Of a DNA stretch of 64,000 bases, positions 25,831-33,692 are shown one piece after another (position 1 is the first letter of the stretch; each line of letters begins with the position of its first letter). The DNA lies in contig NZ_JAGRPF010000036.1 in assembly GCF_020439865.1 (NCBI RefSeq), forward strand, positions 1 to 64,000, read 5' to 3'. Origin of the DNA: Prosthecobacter sp. (GTDB taxonomy: Bacteria > Verrucomicrobiota > Verrucomicrobiia > Verrucomicrobiales > Verrucomicrobiaceae). Position numbers and translations under genes: made by a program. The notes under the pieces were generated by a model. That model was not told the DNA's origin. It searched no databases and worked only from the letters and a program-made list of their open reading frames with translations.

Positions 25831-27195
25831 ATGCAAACCTCGCTCGATTCTCCGCTGGCTTCGGCCGTGACCGAAGTCAACGTCCCGAAGAAGGTCGAAC
25901 AGACCGAGGCTGGGAACTACTTTGTCTCCAATTATCCGCCCTTTTCTTTTTGGAAACCGGACCAGGTGCCGCTGGTCGAAGAAGTGTTGCAGCGTCCTGC
26001 TCCTGACAACATTCCGCTGGGCGTCTATTTCCACATCCCGTTCTGCCGCAAGCGCTGCCACTTCTGCTACTTCAAAGTCTACACCGACAAAAATGCGCAG
26101 GAGATCAAGGCTTACATTGACGCCGGAATGCGCGAGATGGAGCGCTTCGCCAGCCAGCCGTACTTGAAGGGGCGCAAGGCGCACTTCGTGTACTTTGGCG
26201 GCGGTACTCCGAGCTACCTCTCGGTGCCGCAGCTCAAGGATCTGACAGATCGCATGAAGGCGCTCATTCCATGGGATGAGGCCGAAGAAGTGGCCTTTGA
26301 AGCAGAACCTGGAACGTTGAACGAAACGAAGCTGACGGGCATACGCGAAGTGGGCGTGACGCGCCTGAGCTTGGGAGTCGAGAACTTTGACGACCACATT
26401 CTCGAAACGAACGGGCGTGCGCATCGCAGTGGTGAAATTGCCAAGGCTTACAGCTTTGCCCGAAGCCTGGGCTTTGAGCACATCAACATCGATCTCATCG
26501 CCGGAATGATGAACGAGACGGAGGCCAACTGGAAGGTTTGCGTCGCCAAGGCGATTGAGTTGCAGCCGGATGCAGTGACCATCTATCAGATGGAGGTGCC
26601 ATACAACACCACCATGTATCAGCAGATGAAAGCCGAGGGCAAAGTTACCGCGCCCGTGGCCGACTGGCAGACGAAGCGCCACTGGGTGAGCTATGCCTTC
26701 GATGAATTTCAAAAGGCCGGATACACGGTCACCAGCGCCTACACGGTGGTGAAGGATCCGCAGCGCATCAAATTCGTCTATCGTGACGCCTTGTGGGAAG
26801 GCGCCGACCTGCTGGGCTGCGGGGTGGCCTCCTTTGGTCATCTCGGGGGCATTCATTATCAGAATCAGGCGGACGTTGGTCCCTACATGCAGGCTGTTGA
26901 TGCCGGTCAGAAGCCAATTTATCGCGCCTACCAAACAACGCATGAAGATCGCTTTGTGCGCGAGTTTATCCTCAAACTCAAACTGGGCCGCAGCGAGTTT
27001 GACTACTATGTAAAGAAATTCGGTGAAGATCCACGCCAGCACTTTGGTTCGCAGCTCGAGTACCTCGCCAAAGAAGGTTTCGCCACACTCGATGCGGACG
27101 GTGTCACGCTTTCGCGTGAGGGCCTGCTGCAGGTGGACCGTCTGCTGCACGACTTTTTCCTGCCTCAGCACCGCCAGTATGCCCGCTATACCTGA
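25831..27195 (+). CDS. Radical SAM protein of the HemN/HemW (coproporphyrinogen III oxidase-like) family
   Basis: A 454-residue enzyme-like protein. The radical SAM iron-sulfur motif is CxxxCxxC at Cys72, Cys76 and Cys79 (FCRKRCHFCYF), followed by the SAM-binding FGGGTPSYL and the HemN-type sequences EAEPGTLNETKL, GVTRLSLGVENF and INIDLIAGMM. The C-terminal winged part (SEFDYYVKKFGEDPRQHF) is also HemN-like. Whether it is a true coproporphyrinogen dehydrogenase, a heme chaperone like HemW, or a different enzyme cannot be settled here. It is 27 bases upstream of a UbiC-like gene on the same strand, which suggests a joint pathway. Confidence 0.8.
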   Translation: MQTSLDSPLASAVTEVNVPKKVEQTEAGNYFVSNYPPFSFWKPDQVPLVEEVLQRPAPDNIPLGVYFHIPFCRKRCHFCYFKVYTDKNAQEIKAYIDAGMREMERFASQPYLKGRKAHFVYFGGGTPSYLSVPQLKDLTDRMKALIPWDEAEEVAFEAEPGTLNETKLTGIREVGVTRLSLGVENFDDHILETNGRAHRSGEIAKAYSFARSLGFEHINIDLIAGMMNETEANWKVCVAKAIELQPDAVTIYQMEVPYNTTMYQQMKAEGKVTAPVADWQTKRHWVSYAFDEFQKAGYTVTSAYTVVKDPQRIKFVYRDALWEGADLLGCGVASFGHLGGIHYQNQADVGPYMQAVDAGQKPIYRAYQTTHEDRFVREFILKLKLGRSEFDYYVKKFGEDPRQHFGSQLEYLAKEGFATLDADGVTLSREGLLQVDRLLHDFFLPQHRQYARYT

Positions 27196-27222
27196 AGTGG
27201 AACGACGAATGAGGAGTGGAGA

Positions 27223-27786
27223 ATGACGCAGGCATCGAATGAAGCACCCAGGCAGGACGAGGACATTCTGGCTCCTCTCATCTTCTTCTACGGCATCGGC
27301 AGCGTGCGTCCGCGCGTGACATTCGTGGAGCCGGGAGCGCTGGCGGAGCAGGAACGCGCCCTGTTGGTGCACGAGAAGGACATGACGCCGCGTCTGCGGG
27401 AGTTTCATGGCTGCGAGATCGATTTGGATGTCGCCGCCCGGGCCCGCATCGGCAATTACCTCGTCCGGGCTTCTGTGCTGCATCGTCGCAACGACGGCAT
27501 GCCGGTGGAGTTCGGCGCCATTGGCATCCATCTCGACATTTTGCCTGAGGAAGCGCAGCAGCTGGTCCTCGAAGGCAGGGTGCCATTCGGTGCGATTCTC
27601 GAGCGTTTCCAGGTGCCGCATTCCAGCCACCCGCGGGGTTATTTTCGGATTTCTGTGGATCAGCGTCTTGCCGACCTTCTTGGCGCGACGAGCGGGCAGA
27701 TGCTCTTTGGTCGCTGCAATGAACTGCGCCATGGCAGCGGTCGAGTGCTGGCGGATGTGGTCGAGGTGCTGCCGAGATTGCCATAA
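27223..27786 (+). CDS. UbiC-like chorismate lyase family protein
   Basis: A 187-residue cytosolic protein without a signal peptide. Its pattern follows chorismate pyruvate-lyase: LLVHEKDMTPRL near residue 46 (matching the LLxxxxSMTxRF region), YLVRASVL with Arg82 at the place of the catalytic arginine, GRVPFGAILERF, and a C-terminal VVEVLP with Glu181 at the place of the catalytic glutamate. The family removes pyruvate from chorismate to give 4-hydroxybenzoate or a related hydroxybenzoate. The alignment is by eye against known UbiC features. A GGAG precedes the start. No other quinone genes are nearby. Confidence 0.6.
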   Translation: MTQASNEAPRQDEDILAPLIFFYGIGSVRPRVTFVEPGALAEQERALLVHEKDMTPRLREFHGCEIDLDVAARARIGNYLVRASVLHRRNDGMPVEFGAIGIHLDILPEEAQQLVLEGRVPFGAILERFQVPHSSHPRGYFRISVDQRLADLLGATSGQMLFGRCNELRHGSGRVLADVVEVLPRLP

Positions 27787-27893
27787 CCGGGGCGAGACTG
27801 GCGGTTCGCAGTCAAACCAGTTGCGATTTGGGGGTTATGAGGCTTGAGTTCACTGCACGCCAGTTGTGACAATCCCCTCGGTCCTCTTTTGCC

Positions 27894-28718
27894 ATGAAAC
27901 GCCTATTTTTTCCTCTCCCCACCCTGACGGCCGCCTTGCTGATGGTGGGAAGCCTGCCCCTCGTCGCCGCACCTCAGGGCACCAAAGGTGTGGATGATTT
28001 TGATCCGCTCGCCTTCCCAGGAAAAGTCGTGGATGACGTGATTGTTCCAGTGCCAAGTGAGGTGTTTTCCGTGCTCGACAAATTGGGAGAACCGAACTGG
28101 CGCGCGGAGCTGCGCAAACAGGAAATCCCCACCACTAGCGACCGTACGAAGCTGTCCCTCTTGTTTGGTTACACGGTGGCCGAAGGTTTTGTGGCTGTTC
28201 AAGCCCAGGACAAAGAGGCCGTGAAGGACGTCGGTCATGATGTGATCTCCCTCGCCAAGAGCCTTGGTCTCAGCAAGTCGGTGCTGCCGCATGCACAGAG
28301 CATTCTCGACGCTGCGGACAAAGGGAACTGGACTGCGATCCGCAAGGAGTTTGACCAGACTCAGAAGACGGTGCGCGACACCATGGAGCAAATGAAGGAC
28401 GTGGACCTTTCGCAGTGCGTCAGCCTTGGTGGCTGGCTGCGCGGCACGGCTTCGGTGACTTCGGTGGTGAAGAAAAGCTTTTCTGCAGACCGTGCGGAAC
28501 TGCTCAATCAGCCGATGCTGGTGGAGCACTTTGTCAGCTCCATCGCCAAGATGCCGGGAAGCACGCGTGATCACGATGTGGTGAGGTCGATTCAGAAGGG
28601 GCTCGCGTCCGTACTTCAGCAGATGGAGAGCGCCGTCGACGGTTTCTCCAAAGACGCTGTATCGGACATTGGCAAGACTTGCGACGGCCTGCTGGCTGAA
28701 ATTCTCGCGAAAAAGTAA
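27894..28718 (+). CDS. Secreted protein of unknown function
   Basis: A 274-residue product with a signal peptide (LFFPLPTLTAALLMVGSLPLVAA region, about residues 4-26). The mature part is predicted mostly helical, with amphipathic stretches such as KTVRDTMEQMKDVDL and QKGLASVLQQMESAVDGFSK, and a single cysteine pair too far apart to call a motif. I recognise no domain. It is 48 bases upstream of another small secreted protein on the same strand, so they may form a pair in the periplasm. Confidence 0.65.
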   Translation: MKRLFFPLPTLTAALLMVGSLPLVAAPQGTKGVDDFDPLAFPGKVVDDVIVPVPSEVFSVLDKLGEPNWRAELRKQEIPTTSDRTKLSLLFGYTVAEGFVAVQAQDKEAVKDVGHDVISLAKSLGLSKSVLPHAQSILDAADKGNWTAIRKEFDQTQKTVRDTMEQMKDVDLSQCVSLGGWLRGTASVTSVVKKSFSADRAELLNQPMLVEHFVSSIAKMPGSTRDHDVVRSIQKGLASVLQQMESAVDGFSKDAVSDIGKTCDGLLAEILAKK

Positions 28719-28750
28719 TCACTCAACTTTATTCGCATGACCTTATCCGT

Positions 28751-28756
28751 GGAGGG
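28751..28756 (+). promoter_or_regulatory. Ribosome binding site favouring the start at 28767
   Basis: GGAGGG lies ten bases before the ATG at 28767. The other in-frame ATG at 28737 has no comparable motif upstream, so the shorter protein is preferred. Confidence 0.55.
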
Positions 28757-28766
28757 AAGCAAGACA

Positions 28767-29210
28767 ATGATTCGACCTTGGAACCGCCTCAAAACAGCCT
28801 TTCTTGCCGCCATGGCAATGGTTGGCACTGTGCTCGTGCATGCGACGGTGGACGAGGCGCATGACTTCGCGATGGAAGCCGCCACTCCCTTCGTGGAGAA
28901 GGGCTTCATCGTGCGAGAGGACTACTGGAACGGCGAGGTGAAGAGTGGACAGAAGCTCATGATCACGCACCAGCTTTTCAAGGGCAACGAATATGCCTTT
29001 TGGCTTGGTACGAGCCAGGAGGGGGTGACGCTGGACATGAAGGTGTTCGACGAAAAAAATCAGCCGGTGCAGATCGACGCGAAGGTGGACAAATACTTCA
29101 TGAGCGTTCGCGTGAATCCGCCGAAAACCGGCACCTACAAGATCGTCTTCGAGCTGAAGTCGAAGCTGGATCCCGGCGTGCTATGGGCGCTGGCCTATGG
29201 TTACCGCTGA
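28767..29210 (+). CDS. Small secreted protein of unknown function, coupled to phoH
   Basis: A 147-residue product with an N-terminal export signal (LKTAFLAAMAMVGTVLVHAT, about residues 7-26). The mature part looks beta-rich, with strands like YAFWLGTSQEGVTLDMKVFD and TGTYKIVFELKSK, recalling small beta-sandwich domains of the pre-peptidase type, though I do not assign it. The start at 28767 is chosen for its GGAGGG; an in-frame ATG lies at 28737. Its stop codon overlaps the phoH start (TGATG at 29208-29212), so an exported protein is translationally coupled to a cytosolic ATPase, which is unusual. Confidence 0.65.
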   Translation: MIRPWNRLKTAFLAAMAMVGTVLVHATVDEAHDFAMEAATPFVEKGFIVREDYWNGEVKSGQKLMITHQLFKGNEYAFWLGTSQEGVTLDMKVFDEKNQPVQIDAKVDKYFMSVRVNPPKTGTYKIVFELKSKLDPGVLWALAYGYR

Positions 29211-30235
29211 TGCCCGTCGAAACGCTCACGTACGAGACGCCGCAGTTCCTCCAGAAGCTGATTGGCAATAACCTCGGCAGTCTTCGGCTGGTGGCGGAGT
29301 CGTTTGGGGTGGGGGTGACCAGTCGCGAAGGCTGGGTGCGTCTGGAAGGTGATCAGGACAGGATTGCTTCTGCACGTGAAGTTTTTGCGCAGTTGGAAAA
29401 GGTGCGCCGCAGCGGTGGCGAGGTGTCTGTGGCGATGGTGCGGCTGATTGTCGAAAGCGTTTTGCGTGAGGCGGGTGATGCTCCGGGGGATGCCATCATG
29501 CATCTGAAACTTCTTGGTTCGGGCAAACGCCCCGCCGTGCTGGCGAAGACCCGTGGCCAGATTGCCTATGTGCAGGCCATGCGTGATTGTGAAGTGGTCT
29601 TCGGAGTCGGACCTGCTGGTACGGGCAAGACCTATCTCGCCATGGCACAGGGGTTGCACTACCTGAAGGAAAAAGTCGTTCAGAGACTTGTTTTAACCCG
29701 CCCGGCTGTCGAGGCCGGGGAAGCGCTGGGTTTCCTGCCTGGAGACCTGAAAGAAAAGATATTCCCTTACCTGCGCCCGCTCTACGACGCCCTCTACGAC
29801 ATGTTGGAACCAGAAGAGGCGGAGCGTCTCATTGAACGGGGCAGCATTGAAATTGCCCCTTTGGCCTATATGCGCGGACGAACGCTGAAGAATGCGTTTA
29901 TCATCCTCGACGAGGCCCAAAACACGACGACCGAGCAGATGCTGATGTTTCTTACCCGCCTCGGGGAAGGGGCGCGTTGCGTAGTCACCGGGGACCCTTC
30001 CCAAGTCGATTTGCGTCGCCACGTGAAGTCCGGACTCAGGGAGGCCGTGGAACTCCTGCAGGACGTGGAGGGGGTCCGCTTCGTGGGTTTTGCCCCGAAA
30101 GACATCGTCCGCTTGCCAGTCGTGCAGCGTATCATTGAAGCCTACCAAACGGGCCGAGGTCGAAAAAATGAGCCACAACGGCTCAATGCAATCGAGGGGG
30201 AGGGGAAAGATTCTTGTCCGACCTCCGATGTATGA
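29210..30235 (+). CDS. phoH: PhoH-family ATPase
   Basis: A 341-residue cytosolic ATPase. The N-terminal 90 or so residues form the KH-like segment usual in bacterial PhoH (ESFGVGVTSREGWVRLEGD). The Walker A motif GPAGTGKTYLAM begins near residue 133, and Walker B is FIILDEAQN near residue 225, with VVTGDPSQVDL as sensor region. PhoH/YbeZ proteins act with YbeY in ribosome and RNA maturation. The start at 29210 overlaps the upstream stop; upstream in-frame codons belong to a shadow of that gene. It begins the phoH-pgpH-ybeY order that is also known from Bacillus. Confidence 0.9.
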   Translation: MPVETLTYETPQFLQKLIGNNLGSLRLVAESFGVGVTSREGWVRLEGDQDRIASAREVFAQLEKVRRSGGEVSVAMVRLIVESVLREAGDAPGDAIMHLKLLGSGKRPAVLAKTRGQIAYVQAMRDCEVVFGVGPAGTGKTYLAMAQGLHYLKEKVVQRLVLTRPAVEAGEALGFLPGDLKEKIFPYLRPLYDALYDMLEPEEAERLIERGSIEIAPLAYMRGRTLKNAFIILDEAQNTTTEQMLMFLTRLGEGARCVVTGDPSQVDLRRHVKSGLREAVELLQDVEGVRFVGFAPKDIVRLPVVQRIIEAYQTGRGRKNEPQRLNAIEGEGKDSCPTSDV

Positions 30236-30270
30236 TAGCTTCCTCGCCACCTCTTCTATCTTCCTGAATC

Positions 30271-31977
30271 ATGTTTGAGTCCATTCGTCGTTCCCGTCTG
30301 CAACGCGAAGGGCTTTCTTGCGGCAAAACCCGACGGAAGCACCAAGAAGGGGACGTCTTTGACGAGATGCGGACGCATCCCGCTGGAACAGTTGCGGTCT
30401 ACCTCCTGTTTTTCATCGGTGTAGCTCTCTTGATGCGTCTGGGAACCCAGGTGGAGGACGGCCTGCCTGCCGTGACTTGGCTTCATGCCCTCTATGCTGC
30501 CGCCATCGGCTTTGCCATGGTAGTGCATGAGCGGGTGGTACTCCGGCAGGAGATTCGTGACAATGCTGTCCTGCTTCTGGTGATGGGGACAATTTTTACC
30601 CATCTCGCATTGATTGTGCTAATGCTCGACTTTTCCTCCGGACAAAGCTGGGGGAAAACTCTCAAGGCGGTGGTCCTGCCGCATGCTTTTGGACCTGTTG
30701 TGCTTTCGGTTATTTTGGGACGGCGCATCGGCTTGTTCGGGGCTGTGTATGCCACCTTGCTCGGGGTGTTAGTTTGCATTTCGGTTTCTGCACCCACCTA
30801 CATGGCCACGTCGGCACTGCTCGGGTTCACGGGGGTTTTGTTGACTAAGCAGGTTCGTCGCCGCAATCGCCTTTTCATGGCCGGGCTTTATGTGGGCCTT
30901 GCTGCGATGGTCTTTTCACTGCTGCTGCATGAGGCTGCAGGGGTGATCATGGAAGAAAAGCTGGGACGCATGGTCGGCCTTCCATTGCTCGTGGGGATTG
31001 TCACTGGGATGGCCGTGGGCGGTCTCCTGCCGGTTCTTGAAAGCGTTTTTGGCGTCACCACGGATGTGTCATGGCTGGAACTTGGCGATTTGAACCACCC
31101 TCTGATGCGCCGTCTCAGTATCGAGGCTCCCGGCACCTATCACCACAGCCTTGTCGTAGCGAACCTTTCTGAGGCCGCCGCCGAAACCATCGGTGCCAGC
31201 GCAAGCATGTGCCGTGTCTGCTCATATTTTCATGACATAGGCAAGCTCAGCAAGCCTGAGTACTTCATCGAAAACATGGATCCATCAGGCAACCCGCATG
31301 AGGATCTTACTCCGCGCATGAGTGCTCTGGTGATCATCGCCCACGTCAAAGACGGCGTCGATCTCGCCATAAAGCACAATCTCAATTCGCGCATTATCGA
31401 TGTTATCGAGCAGCATCACGGCAATTCGCTGGTCTGGTACTTCTATCGTCAGGCGCTGGATCAAAAGGCGGAGGTGGAGCGCCAGGTCAAACAGGCCAAG
31501 GCCAAGGAAGATGACATTCCTCAGGTCAGTGAGGACACGTTCCGCTATCCTGGGCCGCGTCCACAGTTCAAGGAATCAGCCATCATCTCGCTTGCTGACG
31601 CGGTGGAAAGCGCCTCCCGGACGCTGGAGAAACCGAACGCCACTCGCATCGAGACCATGATCAATGAGATTGTTCAGGGTCGCATGGGGGATGGACAGTT
31701 GGATGAGTGCGATCTCACCATCGCCGAACTTGCCCGTATCAAGGCCAGCTTTGCAAAAACACTGCTCAGCATGATGCACGGTCGCATCAAGTATCAGAAG
31801 GCGGTCGAATCAAAGCCGGCACCTGTGCAAGTGGAGGCCAAACCGCATCTTGCGGGAGATGATGAGCCAGCGGCGGGTTCAGCCAACATCGTTGAGGCTT
31901 CGTTCTCCGGCACGCAGCCCGAAGGACCCAAGAAGCCTCGCGGTGGTCGCAAGTCACCTCCTGCCTCTGCTGCGTGA
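30271..31977 (+). CDS. pgpH: Multi-pass HD-domain phosphohydrolase, PgpH/YqfF family
   Basis: A 568-residue protein with six to seven transmembrane helices between about residues 40 and 260, then a cytosolic HDIG domain. Metal-binding residues are present: TYHHSLVVANL, FHDIGKLSKPEYF (near residue 318), IIAHVKDG and IEQHHGN, plus the downstream LADAVESASR. PgpH proteins hydrolyse cyclic di-AMP. The large extracellular 7TMR-HDED domain that sits before the helices in Listeria and Bacillus PgpH is absent; the protein begins with a short basic cytosolic segment. The C-terminal 60 residues are low complexity. The stop overlaps ybeY (TGATG). Confidence 0.82.
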   Translation: MFESIRRSRLQREGLSCGKTRRKHQEGDVFDEMRTHPAGTVAVYLLFFIGVALLMRLGTQVEDGLPAVTWLHALYAAAIGFAMVVHERVVLRQEIRDNAVLLLVMGTIFTHLALIVLMLDFSSGQSWGKTLKAVVLPHAFGPVVLSVILGRRIGLFGAVYATLLGVLVCISVSAPTYMATSALLGFTGVLLTKQVRRRNRLFMAGLYVGLAAMVFSLLLHEAAGVIMEEKLGRMVGLPLLVGIVTGMAVGGLLPVLESVFGVTTDVSWLELGDLNHPLMRRLSIEAPGTYHHSLVVANLSEAAAETIGASASMCRVCSYFHDIGKLSKPEYFIENMDPSGNPHEDLTPRMSALVIIAHVKDGVDLAIKHNLNSRIIDVIEQHHGNSLVWYFYRQALDQKAEVERQVKQAKAKEDDIPQVSEDTFRYPGPRPQFKESAIISLADAVESASRTLEKPNATRIETMINEIVQGRMGDGQLDECDLTIAELARIKASFAKTLLSMMHGRIKYQKAVESKPAPVQVEAKPHLAGDDEPAAGSANIVEASFSGTQPEGPKKPRGGRKSPPASAA

Positions 31978-32417
31978 TGCCGCTGCCGAAGCTCCGCATC
32001 TACAATCGGCAGAAGGTTCATCCCATCCCACTGCCTTGGCTTCGAAAGATTGGCAAATATGCCCTGCCAAAGTGCCTCACGGAGGTGAAATCTCCTGATG
32101 CTCCACTCACTTCGCTGCCGGAGATCGAAGTCACCATCGTCAACGATGCTGATATCGCCCGTGTTCATGGCGACTTCCTCGATGATCCCACGCCGACTGA
32201 CGTCATCACTTTCCATCACGGCGAGATTCTCATCAGCGCCGACACTGCTGAGCGGCAAGGCAAGGAACATGGGCAGTCGGTCGATCACGAGGTGGCGCTC
32301 TATCTCGTGCATGGTTTGATGCATCTTGCCGGTTGGGACGATCACGATGCCGCTGAGGCTCGCGAGATGGCTCGGCGCCAAGAAAGCATCCTGCAGGCGG
32401 CCTTGAAGGCCGTTTGA
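31977..32417 (+). CDS. ybeY: Endoribonuclease YbeY (rRNA maturation factor)
   Basis: A 146-residue metalloprotein with the family zinc motif in DHEVALYLVHGLMHLAGWDDHD (three histidines, about residues 107-124). The preceding TDVITFHHGEILISADTA segment is also typical. YbeY takes part in 16S rRNA 3' end processing and late 70S ribosome quality control. The start at 31977 overlaps the pgpH stop, so phoH, pgpH and ybeY form one transcription unit. Its stop TGA is immediately followed by the stop of the convergent hisH gene with no spacing. Confidence 0.92.
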   Translation: MPLPKLRIYNRQKVHPIPLPWLRKIGKYALPKCLTEVKSPDAPLTSLPEIEVTIVNDADIARVHGDFLDDPTPTDVITFHHGEILISADTAERQGKEHGQSVDHEVALYLVHGLMHLAGWDDHDAAEAREMARRQESILQAALKAV

Positions 32418-33041
32418 CTACTGCTCCAGCACCTTCAGCGAATTGCGCAGCAGCGTCAGCCCTGCCTCTTGGCTTTTCTCCGGGTGAAACTGCACGGCAA
32501 CGAGGTTCTTCTTCGCGATGCCGCTGATGAAACTCACGCCGTAGTCCGTGCGGCACAGCGCCAGCGATTCATCGGCCACTTCGGGATAGTACGAGTGCAC
32601 GAAATAGACGTGGGTCGGGTTTGGAAGGCTGTCCCAAACAGCGCTTTGGCTCGTTTCCCACTGCGCCACGTTCCAGCCCATGTGAGGAATCTTCAAACCG
32701 CTCGTCGCGTCGAACTTGCGCACCTTGCCGGCCACGGCGGCCAGACCTTCGACCCCGGGGCATTCCTCGCTGGATTCAAACAGAAGCTGATAGCCGAGGC
32801 AGATGCCAAGGTAGGGCTTCTCCGCCTTAAGCCAGGCCCGCAACGGCTCCCACAGGTGGGTGTCCTTCAAAATGCGCACCGAATCACCAAAGGCTCCCTG
32901 TCCGGGAAACACGAGCACGTCGATGCCTTCGAAGTCCTCAGGCTTCGTCACGAGATTCGCATGCGCTCCGATCGCTTCGAACGCATTCAAGACACTGCGC
33001 AGGTTGCCCGCGCCATAATCAAGCACGCCGAGTTTCATCAC
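32418..33041 (-). CDS. hisH: Imidazole glycerol phosphate synthase glutaminase subunit HisH
   Basis: A 207-residue class I glutamine amidotransferase. The nucleophile elbow is [11 protein letters not shown] with its cysteine near residue 81, and the catalytic His-Glu pair is in [12 protein letters not shown] near residue 185. HisH supplies ammonia to HisF in histidine biosynthesis. The start ATG overlaps hisB by four bases, so the two are translated together. hisF and the other histidine genes are not in the window, which implies a dispersed or partial his operon. Confidence 0.93.
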   Translation of the reverse strand: MMKLGVLDYGAGNLRSVLNAFEAIGAHANLVTKPEDFEGIDVLVFPGQGAFGDSVRILKDTHLWEPLRAWLKAEKPYLGICLGYQLLFESSEECPGVEGLAAVAGKVRKFDATSGLKIPHMGWNVAQWETSQSAVWDSLPNPTHVYFVHSYYPEVADESLALCRTDYGVSFISGIAKKNLVAVQFHPEKSQEAGLTLLRNSLKVLEQ

Positions 33042-33640
33042 AGAACGTCCTTTGTGCTCGGAATGCCGGTGACTCGTGGATCCAGCTTGGTGGCTGCGTC
33101 CAGTGCGCGGGCGAGACCTTTGAAAATCGCCTCGGCCATGTGATGCGCGTCGCGTCCACGGCGGATTTCGACGTGAAGCGTGACCAACAGGCTCGATGCA
33201 AATGCGCGAAGGAATTCCTCGACGAGTTGGTAGCTGAAGCGGTTGACGCCGCCGATTGCCTCGACGTTTTCTGGAGCGTGATAGCTGAGAAAGGCGCGAC
33301 CGCTGAGGTCGAGCGCGACCTCAGCCAGCGTCTCATCCATCGGGAGCAGCCAGAAGCCGTAGCGAACGATGCCCGCCTTGTTGCCCAGCGCTTCACGGAA
33401 GCAATTGCCCAGCACAATACCGGTGTCCTCGACCGTGTGGTGATAATCCACCTGGATGTCTCCCACGACCTTCACCTTCAGGTCAAACAGGCCGTGCTTG
33501 GAGAACAGCGTCAGCATGTGGTCAAAAAACGGCACTCCCGTGTCGATCTGCGATTGGCCGGATCCGTCAACATTGAGTTCGATCTCAATGTCCGTCTCGG
33601 CGGTTTTGCGGTGCTGCTTGGCGGTTCTGGCTTGGCTCAT
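33038..33640 (-). CDS. hisB: Imidazoleglycerol-phosphate dehydratase HisB
   Basis: A 200-residue monofunctional dehydratase of the usual bacterial length. The two metal-binding signatures are present: [12 protein letters not shown] near residue 71 and [19 protein letters not shown] near residue 165. It converts imidazole glycerol phosphate to imidazole acetol phosphate, the step after HisH/HisF. The N-terminus has a short basic extension ([15 protein letters not shown]) before the conserved core. It overlaps hisH. The gene upstream on the same strand is a DUF1501 gene 52 bases away. Confidence 0.93.
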   Translation of the reverse strand: MSQARTAKQHRKTAETDIEIELNVDGSGQSQIDTGVPFFDHMLTLFSKHGLFDLKVKVVGDIQVDYHHTVEDTGIVLGNCFREALGNKAGIVRYGFWLLPMDETLAEVALDLSGRAFLSYHAPENVEAIGGVNRFSYQLVEEFLRAFASSLLVTLHVEIRRGRDAHHMAEAIFKGLARALDAATKLDPRVTGIPSTKDVL

Positions 33641-33692
33641 CGGGAGTGCTAATCAACACGCTATTCCCCACTAGGGCAAGCAGACGCTCGCT

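Noticed and set aside
25792..27732. Minus-strand open frame of 646 codons opposite the radical SAM and UbiC-like genes
   Set aside because: It is antisense to two genes with strong motifs, is rich in His, Arg and Leu as expected for the complement of GC-rich codons, and shows no domain.
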